A stretch of 64,000 bases of DNA, from contig NC_052357.1 in the NCBI RefSeq assembly GCF_009727055.1, positions 14,297,376 to 14,361,375 of the forward strand. The letters run 5' to 3'. Below are positions 11,536-21,518 of this stretch, piece by piece. The position numbers were made by a program, and so were the translations under genes. The DNA is from Benincasa hispida (Eukaryota > Streptophyta > Magnoliopsida > Cucurbitales > Cucurbitaceae). Numbering within the stretch: position 1 is the stretch's first letter; each line of letters opens with the position of its first letter. Below the pieces are notes generated by a model that worked only from the letters and a program-made list of their open reading frames with translations, was not told the origin of the DNA and searched no databases.

Positions 11536-11764
11536 GCCATAGCCATTCAATGTCGGTTAAGAATTAAAAAAGCTTTAATGTCGGACTTTTAATGTCGGTT
11601 TCAACCAACAGGCTTAAATCACTAAAGACCTTCAATGTCGGTTGAAACCTTATGTGTTATTGAAGCCCTTTAATGTCGGTTTACAACCGACATTAAAGGG
11701 CTTTAATAACACTATCTTTAATGTCGATTGCCAACCGACATTAAAGCCTGAATTTCTTCTAGTG
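11536..11764 (-). mobile_element. Terminus of a CACTA (En/Spm-like) DNA transposon
   Basis: Read on the minus strand, the end is CACTAGAAGAAATTCAGGC (from 11764), the CACTA terminal signature. Inside it are at least five copies of the subterminal motif AATGTCGGTT, in both orientations, at about 11,548-11,740. Subterminal repeats are the transposase-binding sites in this superfamily. No transposase gene and no opposite CACTA end were found in the window. Confidence 0.8.
11654..11712. repeat. 28-bp-arm hairpin inside the CACTA end
   Basis: Arms 11654-11681 and 11685-11712 are inverted repeats with one mismatch around the 3-base loop TAC. The inner 19 bp per arm are perfect (ending TGTCGGTT / AACCGACA). 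It is built from two opposed subterminal motifs. Confidence 0.9.
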
Positions 11765-12058
11765 ATAAAGACCAACTTTGCATGCCTTTTCAAGCGTCCA
11801 CCTCAATTTCTTAGGTCCAAAGGTTTATTCTCAACAAGCCACTTGTTAAGATGACGTTTCCCTTATGACCTCAGCATTCTCATGCATTCACTCCTTCAAT
11901 CAAAGTGATTCCTCCAGGTCTACAACTTAGCCCAAGGTTCAACACATAGATGCTTGCCCAGCCGATCGACGCATAGGTGAGGCCCTTCAACACTTGAGGC
12001 GCTCGAATGCATCACCGGGCGAGGCATTGCTGCACGTTTGCTCGACGCACGCTTGGCG
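11765..12058. other. Unassigned DNA right of the CACTA end
   Basis: Moderately G+C-rich stretch at 11,950-12,055 ('gatcgacgcataggtgaggc') with no recognised coding motif. Confidence 0.35.
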
Positions 12059-12226
12059 CTTGACTTAGCTTGCTCTCGCTCTCGCTGATCTCGCTGGTCT
12101 CGCTCTCTCCCACTTTCTTGCTCAAAATCTCGCTCTCTCCTACAATCTCGTTCTCTCCCTCTTTCTCGCTCTCTCCAATCTCGTTCTCTCGCTCTCTCCA
12201 ATCTCGCTCTCTCCCACTTTCTTTAA
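12059..12226. repeat. Degenerate CTCGCTCTCTCC low-complexity array
   Basis: Pyrimidine-rich imperfect repetition of 'ctcgctctctcc' and 'aatctcg'. It produces Arg/Glu-rich or Ser/Leu-rich open frames on the two strands, which I treat as artefacts of the repeat. Confidence 0.85.
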
Positions 12227-12458
12227 CCATATGTCTTTACCTCCAACACATTTCACACAAATTTTCCAGATTTTCTCCAAAATCAATTTCCCTATATTTC
12301 TTTCAATTATTCAATCCTTTCTTCACTATTTAGGATTTAAGTCCCCAAGGTTTTCTCTTCTTTTTATCTTTTTAGGGTCCTCCCTACTCGTACCCTAGGA
12401 TCAAATTCTTCTGTATTCCTTGTTATTAGGGGAAATTTGGCTATGGGTTTTACACCCT

Positions 12459-12516
12459 CCCCTATTTCCCGCCTAATCGGGGAATCTCCGCCCCGTAGGA
12501 CCCCGTCCCCGTGGGG
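12459..12516. repeat. G+C-rich motif, copy 2
   Basis: Block from 'ctcccctatttcccgcc' to 'ccccgtccccgtgggg', same orientation as 7181-7215 and sharing the terminal 'tccccgtgggg' followed within a few bases by 'aatt' or 'gaatt'. Confidence 0.4.
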
Positions 12517-12763
12517 AAATTGATGAGGCTCTATTAGTAAAATCTCAATATTAGGCTCTTTTTTATTTTTTTCTCTGATATACTTATATTTTGTATATTA
12601 ATCAATTGATACACCAATATATCTATGTTGTATATTAGTTAGTTGATACACCAATATATCTAACGGGTGATTAAGCAATTTCATCTCTTTGTTTAATTTT
12701 CTTATTTGATTTAATTTTTTTAATTTTGTTAGTTTAGAACGTTTCAAATGTTTGTTAAATGAA
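12517..12763. other. AT-rich spacer with a local duplication
   Basis: 'ttgatacaccaatatatct' occurs twice, near 12,606 and 12,643. No gene seen. Confidence 0.45.
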
Positions 12764-12880
12764 GGATATCAAGTGTATTAAGTACAGTAGTGTATCGAGT
12801 GTATCAAGGGGTATCAAGTGTATCAGGTACATCAGATATATCAAGTATATCAAGTTTGTATCGGTGTATCAAATATATCT
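12764..12880. repeat. Degenerate GTATCAAGT minisatellite-like tract
   Basis: About ten variants of a 9-10 bp unit (gtatcaagt, gtatcaggt, atatcaagt, gtatcgagt) follow one another. Neighbouring AT-rich DNA at 12,600-12,660 repeats 'gatacaccaatatatct' and may be a related source. Confidence 0.7.
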
Positions 12881-13186
12881 ATACATTTTTAATCGTGGGT
12901 TGGACATTTCTTTTATTATTTTTATAAAACTAAAAGGTTTGTACTAGTAACTTGTTTGGCTCATTTTGCAACTTGCCCTTATTTTAAATCACAATTCAAT
13001 ATGTTTTACTATTTTTATGCTAGAGATTTAGAAAACATATAATATTAATGGGATGACTCAAACTTTAATGAAAGGAGTGTTTTTAGAAAATATATACTTA
13101 CAATTGGGATACTTTTTAGATTAAGAATATATATTATTTATACCTCCAATTGAGATCAGTAAAACTCTTATATATATATATATATA
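12881..13186. other. AT-rich spacer with a TA microsatellite
   Basis: No gene. A (TA)n run lies at about 13,171-13,188. Confidence 0.6.
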
Positions 13187-13559
13187 TATGTTGATTGGTT
13201 ATATCTGTTGACACAAAAATATATCTACAATGCGAAAAGTGTAACTATTGGTCTTTAGTGGAATACTCGATAGTTAATTAACATTGATTAATTTCATTAA
13301 AGAGTTTAATTAATTAATCTCATATCATTGTAGCTTCTAATCTATATGTCCATAAAGTCCCCCTGTTAGCTCACTAAAGAAAAAGATGGATGATTTGAAT
13401 TGTTCAAATCAATTGATGGAATAACATATGAATGAGATTAATATCATATGGTTAATAATAGATCTGATCTATAATTAAGAGACAAATATTTTATTAGGAT
13501 TCAAGTATTAAATTCTTATGAATTTGATTCATAAAGAATTAATTAAGTAATTAATATTT
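13187..13559 (+). repeat. Plus-strand fragment of the long copia LTR family
   Basis: The order 'acaaaaatatatctacaatg', 'gtgtaactattggtctttag', 'agagtttaatta', 'tctatatgtccataaagtcc' matches LTR I and the reversed LTRs of A, B and E. The fragment ends abruptly at the tRNA-like sequence starting 13560. Confidence 0.75.
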
Positions 13560-13633
13560 GCTGGAATAGCTCAGTTGGTTAGAGCGTGTGGCTATTAACC
13601 ACAAAGTCAGAGGTTTAAGCCCTCCTTCTAGCG
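13560..13633 (+). pseudogene. tRNA-Asn pseudogene (anticodon changed GTT to ATT)
   Basis: The 74 nt fold as a cloverleaf: acceptor GCTGGAA/TTCTAGC (one G-T pair), D arm GCTC...GAGC, anticodon stem TGTGG/CCACA with loop CTATTAA, T arm AGAGG/CCTCC and discriminator G. The sequence is otherwise that of plant nuclear tRNA-Asn(GUU). Compared with the standard gene as I know it, changes include G34 to A, loss of the first T-stem pair and TTC to TTT in the T loop; all are C-to-T or G-to-A transitions. The A box (TAGCTCAGTTGG) is intact, the B box (GGTTTAAGCCC) has lost its key C, and a T4 terminator follows at 13635. Confidence 0.88.
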
Positions 13634-13814
13634 CTTTTGCTTTTATATTTACTTTTTAACCATTATTTTAATCTACCACTAATATCAATTCTCCTTTTCT
13701 AAATGCGAAAGATTTATATATTCTTAAATTATATCATCGGTAATACTATCTAGATTTATTTTTTTTAAAGTTAAATGTATTATGGGCAACACTTATCTTT
13801 GTGTATACCATTGA
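13634..13814. other. AT-rich spacer after the tRNA pseudogene
   Basis: Starts with a T4 run that would terminate pol III. The right end (13,798-13,814) may be a decayed primer site for the adjoining minus-strand LTR: the minus strand reads TGGTAT then diverges. Confidence 0.45.
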
Positions 13815-15430
13815 TGTAACAACCCGACTCCCTAGGACTTAAGCTAGGACTCCAATAAATGCAACATAAACTGAAACTCTATATTAGTGGGACCTGAAGA
13901 TTTCCCTTACATGGCTCACTATTTTTCCTTTCCCCTAAAGTGCACCTCTTCTGTATACCCCAAGTCCTCTTTATGGATGTAGGGATGTGTACCTCTTTCA
14001 TATACATGGTTATACATACACCTCTTTAGTATACACATGACCCACTAAATGTGTACCTTTTTTGTACACATGGTTATGTATACACTTCTTTTGTGTACAC
14101 ATAACCCACTGAGTGTATACCTTTACGTACACCCATGATCCTCTCTCGGTATGTATCACTTCATACACACCAGCTCTAGTACATCCCTTTCATGTACTAG
14201 CGCCCTCGGACATGCATCACTTTTATGCAACTATATGGAAAGGAGAAGAGATTGCATCTAACTTTGTATTACATATAACTTTTACATAATCATGAGTCTC
14301 ATAAAATCTCCTTATCAACGTCATGTTAATTAACCTCAACATACGTATTTAATCTAGTTTTAAATGGATCAACTCTAGCACACCACTTTCATGCATTAAA
14401 TCATGTAAACAATCAAACATTCGAAATTTCATAATACATCATATAGCATACATACTTTCATAATAAATCCCATAACTATATACATAAACGAATGCCTAAC
14501 TCTCGTCTAACCTTAAGACATTCCATTGGTAGTACCACTTAACTTACAATTATGGGTCAAACTCAATTGTCCTTTTAATATGTCTCCTAAAATTCTAAAA
14601 TAATTCACATACCCATAACATACTTCAGACATATTATCACATGCTCGTATATCTTTTCTAAACAGTCCATTAAACCTCAGAATCAACAAAATTATTCTCG
14701 TAAATAGTCTTATAATCCTAAAAATAAATCTTAAATTTATCGCCTGGCACAAGAGTTGTTCCAGTAGAAAAATTACTTACCTCAAAATTGAGTCCAAAAT
14801 TAACTGAAGCAAACAAACTCCTTTCTAGCTTTCCAAAAAAAACTTTGAATTAGAACCTAGAACATGGATAAAAATCAATCTTAACCTTTGAGCCCAACTT
14901 TAGATATTAAATCATTCCAAGATTATCAGCACAACTCACCCAATAATTATCAAACTTTAACAATTTTCTCTCAAATATTGGTTTCTTGGTGAACACTGCC
15001 CCAAAATTCCACATCTTGAACCCAAAATCTAAGATTCCGGCGAAATATCACTGACCGAGCAACAGAACTACAACAACCGCCTGATGGATCGAAGGTGAAA
15101 TGGATGGCTACGACAACCATTAACCCTTCACGAAGAAGAATATGAAAATTCTTCTTTTTCTCTTTTTTTTAGCACCCTTCTCGAGGGAAAATTATTCTAT
15201 TAAATAATCACTTTCCTCTCTTTCTTTCTTTCTTTCTATATATATATATATATATATTTTTTCGTTTTCTTTTTCTTTTCTTAAATTCCAAAACCCATAT
15301 TTTCTTTCCTTTTCTTCTTTTAAATTCCAAAATCCATATATATTCAAACTCAAATCTTTAATCTCTTCTCCAATTAATTGAATAAACCTCAAATAAATTC
15401 AAAAACTTTAAATCACTTCTTTCCAAAAAT
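13815..15430 (-). repeat. Minus-strand gypsy-type LTR (approximate right end)
   Basis: Begins TGTAACAACCCGACTCC on the plus strand, i.e. the minus-strand LTR ends in GGGTTGTTACA, a common ending of plant chromovirus LTRs. It carries an irregular repeat zone (13,975-14,190). The right boundary is uncertain because a short (TA)n run (about 15,238-15,257) and AT-rich DNA blur it. An open frame of about 79 codons at 14,513-14,752 shows no motif. Confidence 0.5.
13975..14190. repeat. Irregular repeats of 'gtgtacctcttttgtacacat' type
   Basis: At least five imperfect units combining 'gtatacc/gtgtacc', 'tctttt' and 'gtacacat', spaced about 30-50 bp. Each unit has short self-complementary ends (gtgtac/gtacac). 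Confidence 0.65.
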
Positions 15431-16272
15431 TCTAAATTCCAAAATTAAATTCAAACTTTCCAAATTAACTTGAATCCAAATTTCCAAATCTTTTTAGATA
15501 CTTGATTTAAATAAATTCCAAATAAACTAATTATCTTTGTTGAACGAGAAATTTTGGACCAATCACAAACAGTCACGTCATTTACTAAATTAATGCAAAA
15601 TTCCAAGTCATCAAATTTGGGACCAACTAGGAAGTGACATGTGTCCCAATTGAAGTTGAAGACAACTTTTGATGATGCCACGTGGTTTCATCATGACCGT
15701 TGAATTGTATAAAATTAACTTGGTCCAATTTAAAATTATTATTATTCGAGTTAAAGTCTCTAAGCCCAAAAATAGACTGAATTGAATCCAAATGTCCAAT
15801 CAAGCCCAAAACTAACTAATTGAGCCTAAAAGCCAGACCCATGGATCAATCAAGCCCAAGTCTAACTAATTGGACCCAAAGGCCAGGCCCATGGACCAAC
15901 CAAGCCTAAGTCCACGAGGCCCACCTGAGAACTCTATAAATAGAGAAGTCATCTTCATTTGTAGGGGATTAGTAATTCTACATTTAGAGAGCCTGGAGAG
16001 AATTCATCAACAAACAGAGGACTCCCAAGACTCCTAAAGCTATACTCCTAGAAGACAGAAGACCCTTGAAGATACAAAGACTCTTCCAAGAATTCTATTT
16101 CAAGAACATTCCGTGTTTTTCTTCTTCAAGTCAAGCACATCAATTCAACCGAAGGAGAATCAAAGGATCAAGTACTAGAGATAGAACCATATTGCATCAA
16201 ATCAACATCACCAACACCAACTCAAGTTCAACTCCACGAAATACGTTTCTTAGGAAACCTCGTGTGAAAAAA
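15431..16272 (+). repeat. Plus-strand gypsy 5' LTR region with TATA box
   Basis: A low-complexity U3-like stretch rich in 'aagcccaa/taactaattg' repeats (15,760-15,915) precedes TATAAATA at 15935-15942 and a leader ending near 'gtgtgaaaaaa'. It is followed by a candidate primer site and gag, so it is the 5' LTR. The left limit is approximate; no second LTR was found. Confidence 0.6.
15935..15942 (+). promoter_or_regulatory. TATA box of the gypsy LTR
   Basis: TATAAATA in 'actctataaatagagaag', about 400 bp upstream of the gag start. Confidence 0.6.
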
Positions 16273-16290
16273 TTGGCACGCCTGATGGGA
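16273..16290 (+). other. Candidate primer-binding site of the gypsy element
   Basis: 'ttggcacgcctgatggga' begins with TTGGC just after the presumed LTR end, where a primer site should lie. I cannot assign the tRNA with certainty. Confidence 0.4.
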
Positions 16291-16332
16291 CCTCTCTACA
16301 TCTTATCTCTCTATCAACATCTAAACAAGACA

Positions 16333-18180
16333 ATGACACCAAAGAAGGTTGCATTTAGAGCTTCCTCCGCAAGCAGCTCTTACACGGGACCTATCACCCG
16401 TAGTCGCTCGAGGGAAGTTATGCAGGAGCAAGAGCAAAGCTCCCTCACTGTGCACAACATCCTGAGGCAAATGACGGAGTTTCCACAAGGCGGGGTTGTC
16501 ATCAAGGAGAACCCCTTATTTGACAACTCTACTTCTGCCTCCAGCAAGTCGAAAAAGGATTCGCAGCCAGATGTGATTTATGTCATGATGGCAGATGTAA
16601 CGGCTGAAGTGACTATGGCATAAATGGAAATGAGGATCAAATTTCTAATGAAAGCCGTTAAGGAGCGAGACTATGAGATCGCTGCTCTGAGAGAACAAAT
16701 GTAGTCTCGAGAGGCTGCTAAATCAAGCCAAACACCTCTAGTTAAAGTAACTAATAAAGGGAAGACCGCGTTGTAAGAAAATTAGCTGTAACAGTTAGCT
16801 TCGATGGCCTTTCTGTCGATCCAACAGCTGCAAGACATGATCATGATCTCCATAAGGGCTCAGTATGGAAGCCCAACTCAGACTTCCTACATGTATTCCA
16901 AGCGATACACCAAGAGAATCGATAGCTTGAGAATGTCTACGGGGTATCAACCCCCAAAGTTCTAGCAGTTTGACGAAAAAGGCAACTGAAAGAAACATAT
17001 TTCCCACTTTGTAGAAAATATGGGAGAATGCGGGAAAGAGGAGATCTACGAGTCAAGAAATTCGTGAGAACCCTCAAAGGAAACGCTTTTAACTGGTACA
17101 TGGACCTAGAGCCTGAGGTGGTCGATAGTTGGGAGCAACTTGAAAGGGAATTCTTAAATCGCTTCTACAGCCATAGACGCACTGTCAGCATGATGGAGCT
17201 GACAAACGCCAAGCAATGGAAAGGGGAGCCCATCATTGACTATATCAACCGATGGAGGGATCTAAGTCTGGACTACAAAGACTGACTCACCGAACTATCT
17301 ACTGTAGAAATGTGCACTCAAGGTATGCACTAGGGACTCCTCTATATCTTGCAAGGAATAAACCCCGTACCTTTGAAGAATTGGCGCTTTGCGCCCACAA
17401 CATAGAGCTAAGCATCGCCAACAAGGGAACGAAGGATTTTTTGATTCCCAAATCGAAAAAGGACAAGAAGGAAGTAAAGGGCACTGAGAAGATTGTGAAA
17501 GGCGCCACAAAGGAATCAATGGTCGTTAATATGATCCCATTGAAGTTTTCCTCGAAAGGGAAAGAGAAGAAGACGGAAAAGATAGACGAAAGAGGCGAAA
17601 GACGTCGACTAGCGCTGAAGAAGCGGCAGGAAAAAGTCTATTCATTCCCCAACTCCAACATTGCGTATATGCTTGAGCAATTGTTAGAGAACCACCTTAT
17701 CTAGCAACTAAAATGTAAACGACCAGAACAAGCTCGAAAAGTGGACGATCCCAACTACTGCAAGTATCATAGGGTTGTTAGCCACCCGGTTGAAAATTTT
17801 TTTGTATTAAAGGAGTTGATCCTCAAGTTGGCATGTGAGAAGAAAATAGAGTTGGATCTTGATGAGGTGGTCCAAACAGATCATGCTGCGGTGACGATAA
17901 CTTAAGGCACATCGACGTCAATCATATGTTATGAATAAAGTGAGAGTTTGGTCCAGTTTGGGACCTTCAAACCAGTGGTTGTACGGTTTTAACGAGAGGT
18001 CTAAGCCAGGGATCCTCAAAACAAAGAAGAACATGTTGATAATGACGATAATGAAGGCTGGATCCTTATGACATTCCGTAGGAAGAAAGGGTCAAACTCT
18101 ACCCAAAAGGAGTCACACTTCTATCAAAGTTACATGAGAGAGAGAAAGACACAAAAAAGGAAGGGTAGAAAGAAGGCCTG
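16333..18180 (+). pseudogene. Ty3/gypsy gag polyprotein (cucurbit-type), broken
   Basis: The start at 16333 reads MTPKKVAF, then YTGPITRSRSREV, matching gag proteins annotated in cucurbits as Ty3/gypsy retrotransposon proteins. The capsid-like retrotransposon gag domain follows: VKKFVRTLKGNAFNWYMDLEP, WEQLEREFLNRFYS and MMELTNAKQWKGEPIIDYINRW (about 17,046-17,260). A Lys/Glu-rich basic segment and a KVYSFPNSNIA block lie at about 17,420-17,700. Stops at 16,621, about 16,702, 16,774, 16,963, 16,987 and 17,282 and a frameshift near 17,310 break the frame. At about 18,190 the sequence passes abruptly into copia leader DNA, so protease, RT and integrase are missing here. Gag would form the particle shell. 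Confidence 0.88.
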
Positions 18181-18189
18181 GACGCACAA

Positions 18190-18663
18190 GGCTGTTGACT
18201 AGGGAGATGGGGATGTTCCACATAACTGTTCTTGTTTGTTTTCCATGTGATCGTTTAGAAAATGCTACACGATCGAGTAGAACTCTTTTACACGATCGTC
18301 TAGCCAAAACTAAACCATCGTTTAGCCTGGGCTACATGATCTGGCCAACTCTTGGTCTTCTTCCTCGAAGTAAACTACATCTCCATGCCTTGAAGCTTCA
18401 TCACAAACTACTCTTACATACTCAAACACTTTGAATACAAACTCGATAGCAAGTTAATAATGCCCAGAAACACAAGGGCCCTTACAAATTAACTTTGAAA
18501 TGTAAAAGAAAGCAATAAACAAAGGCAATCATCCCAGAAACATCCATTAACTCACATCCAAATACATCTAACACTTAAACATAATGTAGACATGCTTAAA
18601 ACCCATCAAGAATGTAAATGCAATTCAATACATCAATGGAATTTGGAATATCATAACAACCTA
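18190..18663 (-). other. Minus-strand copia 5' leader next to LTR E
   Basis: Lies on the internal side of the primer site at 18664. It contains several 'acgatcgtttag/acgatcgtctag' motifs at 18,237-18,345, like the leaders of A and B. No coding motif. Confidence 0.55.
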
Positions 18664-18675
18664 GCTCTGATACTA
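18664..18675 (-). other. tRNA-iMet primer site of LTR E (one mismatch)
   Basis: The plus strand reads 'gctctgatacta', complement of TAGTATCAGAGC; the consensus is TGGTATCAGAGC. It lies two bases from the LTR end at 18678. Confidence 0.7.
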
Positions 18676-18677
18676 AT

Positions 18678-20732
18678 TGAAGGAACTCTATACAAAGAGA
18701 GCCAGTGAGCAAAAGCAAGATAGGTTCAAACCCATTGTGAAAGAACAACACATTTACAAACAAACAATAATAACTATGCATCAACGAGTAAATTATAGCA
18801 TGCTTTCTTCTTAAAACCAACTAGAATCAAGTGACATACCTTTGAAGAACTCTTCTACGTGTATTCCCTCGATCAACACCAATCCAGTTTCCAAGAAAAC
18901 TAAATCACGAGCATGAATGCAACGAACAACCAGTGCAAATTACGAATTGTCAGATCCTTGAACCAATCGAGTAAGACTCGATGCTTGACCCTCGAACAGA
19001 AACACTTGACACTACCACTCGGTTGCCTTGGTATTCTCAGAATCTAGGAGGTGTAGGTTCTGTGTGGATTTGGTAGAGGGAAGGAGGAGTTCAACGATCG
19101 AGTAAACGATCGAGTAAGTCGGAGAATGTCTAAGTCTATTGTATAGACTGGGTACTCGATTGTCTAGTAAACGAGAAGTTGTCGTCTATAAACTCAATGC
19201 CTCGTCGTTCACTCTCAGAAAGGCTATCGTATAGCTTTTTCTTTCACTCGATCGTTATGTGATGCGATAATGAAAAAAATGAAACCTTTTCACTTTTATT
19301 CATCAGTTATTAAAACTGATAGTAACTTCCCACTCAAACACGGTTAAAGGAGAAAATAATAACCAACCAAGCAATTATCTTCTAATTATTTTATTATAAA
19401 TAAATATGATAACTAATTTATCATATTATATTTATAACCTATAGTTTTAATATCACATGATATGTAATATTTAAACCATAGTTCTTTTCTCCTTTATGAC
19501 ATTTAATATAAATCATATTTATATTAATTCCTTCATTTAATGTATTTAATACATCAAATCAATTATATCACATATAATTGAATCAATTTAATTATATCAT
19601 TAATAATCAAATTCACTTTTGTCAATTTGAACACTTCAAACTAACCCAAATACATATTCTCAACTTGAATCCATTAAGCTACCAAGGGAACCTTATGGAC
19701 CTATAGTTTGAAGCTCCAAATGGTACGTGAATAACTGACTAAACTCTTTAATCACGATATCCAACACCCATTAACTGTCAGGCACTCCACTAAAAATCGA
19801 CAACTACACTCTTTGCACTATAGATATATTTTTGTGTCCATTGGATATAACAAATCAATATTACGATGACCCTTCACAAATCACTCGTAAGTACAGTTGG
19901 GCTAGTTTACCATTTTGCCCCTATAGTTACATCTAATTCCTCAAGTACCACTGAATCCTCTAATGAATAATACGTCATAGTTCTACTATGAGTGAACACT
20001 TCTCGGGCCATGAGAAGGTGTGGCGCCACATCATTCAAACCTCGAAATCAGACCTTAAGGAAGTAATCTATCTACTTACCCCTACTTCGTGGGAGGAGTG
20101 AACTCCGTCTTGTGTAGCTGAGTTCCCAACTACCCAGTCAACAAATCTCCAAAGTGGTAGGTTTAAGTCGGCAATCTAGCCACTCGCACCCATGCAAATC
20201 AAAAAACCGCCCTCATAGGCAGGAGTTCCCAACTCACTCAGGATTAAGGTCATGTTACCTATGATCGTCCTAGTGAAATGAAAGTCTCTGTCATGAACGG
20301 CGTTATATAACGAGACTAAACATTTCGTGGTCTGATCTTATACAAACTCCTTTGTATAGGATACCCCTGTTCCCATATCTTCATATGAATGATCAAAATC
20401 ATACCATTTGTAGCACTTTATAACACGTGTAACATCTACAAAGCGGGTCGTATTCGTAGTGTCACAAGGATAAAGTTTTCCTCCTTTATCCAGATACTAC
20501 AGACCATTTAAGTTATCACTTAAGGCACAATCCACTTGTATGTCTCCACATACATGCTTAAGTTACAACGATAACCAGGGATCTTAGTTTATTGGTTTGT
20601 GGTTAATGCAACTAAAATATTTCATAGACAATAGTGAAGAAAATATCTCATATTATTACATCATAAATATTTGTTCATACAAGTGTTTACAAACTACAAG
20701 ACCCTACGAGATTTAGGGAATCAACCCTAACA
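18678..20732 (-). repeat. Copia LTR E, 2,055 bp, minus orientation
   Basis: Ends TGAAGG... and ...CCTAACA on the plus strand, so on the minus strand it runs TGTTAGG to CCTTCA. It shares the 'gaccttaaggaag / cagtcaacaaatctcc / tgtatgtctccacatac' backbone with solo LTR H (33,552-35,706). It has a primer site on its lower side and a polypurine tract on its upper side, so it is joined to internal sequence at both ends. CGATCG-type motifs cluster at 19,093-19,262. Confidence 0.75.
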
Positions 20733-20746
20733 ATCTCCCACTTTTT
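20733..20746 (-). other. Polypurine tract adjoining LTR E
   Basis: The minus strand reads 'aaaaagtgggagat' immediately before TGTTAGG, matching the AGTGGGAGAT-TGTTGG junction of element B. Confidence 0.7.
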
Positions 20747-20829
20747 CTAAAGCTAGTGGGGTGTATAAGATAAATACAAGTACAAAACAATAAACTAGGG
20801 CAAAAAGGCCCAGTACAAAATATCCCACT

Positions 20830-21060
20830 TGCACAGTACAAAGTCGGTCGCATCTATCGTGTCCCTAGGAAAAGGTACCCAACCCTATCTTTATACTTAT
20901 AGATTGTTTGGACTATATACTCAAACTTGATGGACTTTTATGCCTCTACATAAATTTCAAGTATTTATGCTATAGCCAGAGGTTTATTAGTTTATTGGAT
21001 TTAGACTTTTACAAGTACAATTTTCATGTTCAATAATAATATTATTGAATAAACATAAAA
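20830..21060 (-). repeat. Fragment resembling the U3 start of the copia LTRs
   Basis: 'aaagtcggtcgcatctatcgtgtccc', 'tttggactatatactcaaacttgatgg' and 'gctatagccagaggtttattag' follow the same order as 23,929-24,100 in the 3' LTR of element A. It suggests a rearranged or duplicated LTR piece next to LTR E. Confidence 0.5.
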
Positions 21061-21110
21061 AACAACTTTATTGACAATAGAATAAGTTTAAAGATTACAA
21101 ACAATAAGTT

Positions 21111-21395
21111 TTAAGAGTTACAACCTAACGCCATCATGTTCAAAACATGTTCTCGAATAGAGGCCCCCTCTGGCATGCGGGCATTAAAGATGTATTTGAG
21201 CGCATCATGCCTGAGCTGAGTGGACGACTGTTCAAACACTCGCCTCAGGGACTCCATGATCTCAGGGGCAGTGAGTATGAGCTCATGCATCTTGGCTAAG
21301 ACCTTAGACAAGCTCGCTAAGATGTACGCTCGAACCTTTTCGTTTGCCTAAACCCATCGCTCGTATGCCTCCTGAACATTTCAGGTGTCATTGAT
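21111..21395 (-). pseudogene. Copia gag (UBN2-type) fragment
   Basis: On the minus strand the translation reads ANEKVRAYILASLSKVLAKMHE, then IMESLRRVFEQSS, LRHDALKYIFNARM and REHVLNMM, the same gag segment as in element A (27,525-28,046). Two in-frame stops lie in the upstream part (about 21,350-21,390). Sequence beyond about 21,395 changes to tRNA-Asp-primed LTR DNA shared with 37,153-37,180, so gag is truncated there. A single N lies at 21423. Confidence 0.8.
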
Positions 21396-21518
21396 TTCAT
21401 CGAAGCTTGTTTTCAGTTAAAGNGCTCGAACCTTTTCGTTTGCCTAAACCCATCGCTCGTATGCCTCCTGAACATTTCAGGTGTCATTGATTTCATCGAA
21501 GCTTGTTTTCAGTTAAAG
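21328..21518. repeat. Perfect 95-bp direct repeat flanking a single N (assembly join)
   Basis: 21328-21422 and 21424-21518 are identical over 95 bases and separated only by the N at 21423. This is what an unmerged contig overlap or failed gap closure leaves, so the duplication is probably not real DNA. Confidence 0.9.

Noticed and set aside
11920..12333. Arg/Glu-rich and Ser/Leu-rich open frames of 70-90 codons on both strands
   Set aside because: They are translations of the CTCGCTCTCTCC low-complexity array in several frames, with no domain.
13560..13633. Functional tRNA-Asn, or a tRNA-Ile with anticodon AAT
   Set aside because: The loop CTATTAA places ATT, not AAT, at positions 34-36; the T stem and B box are damaged.
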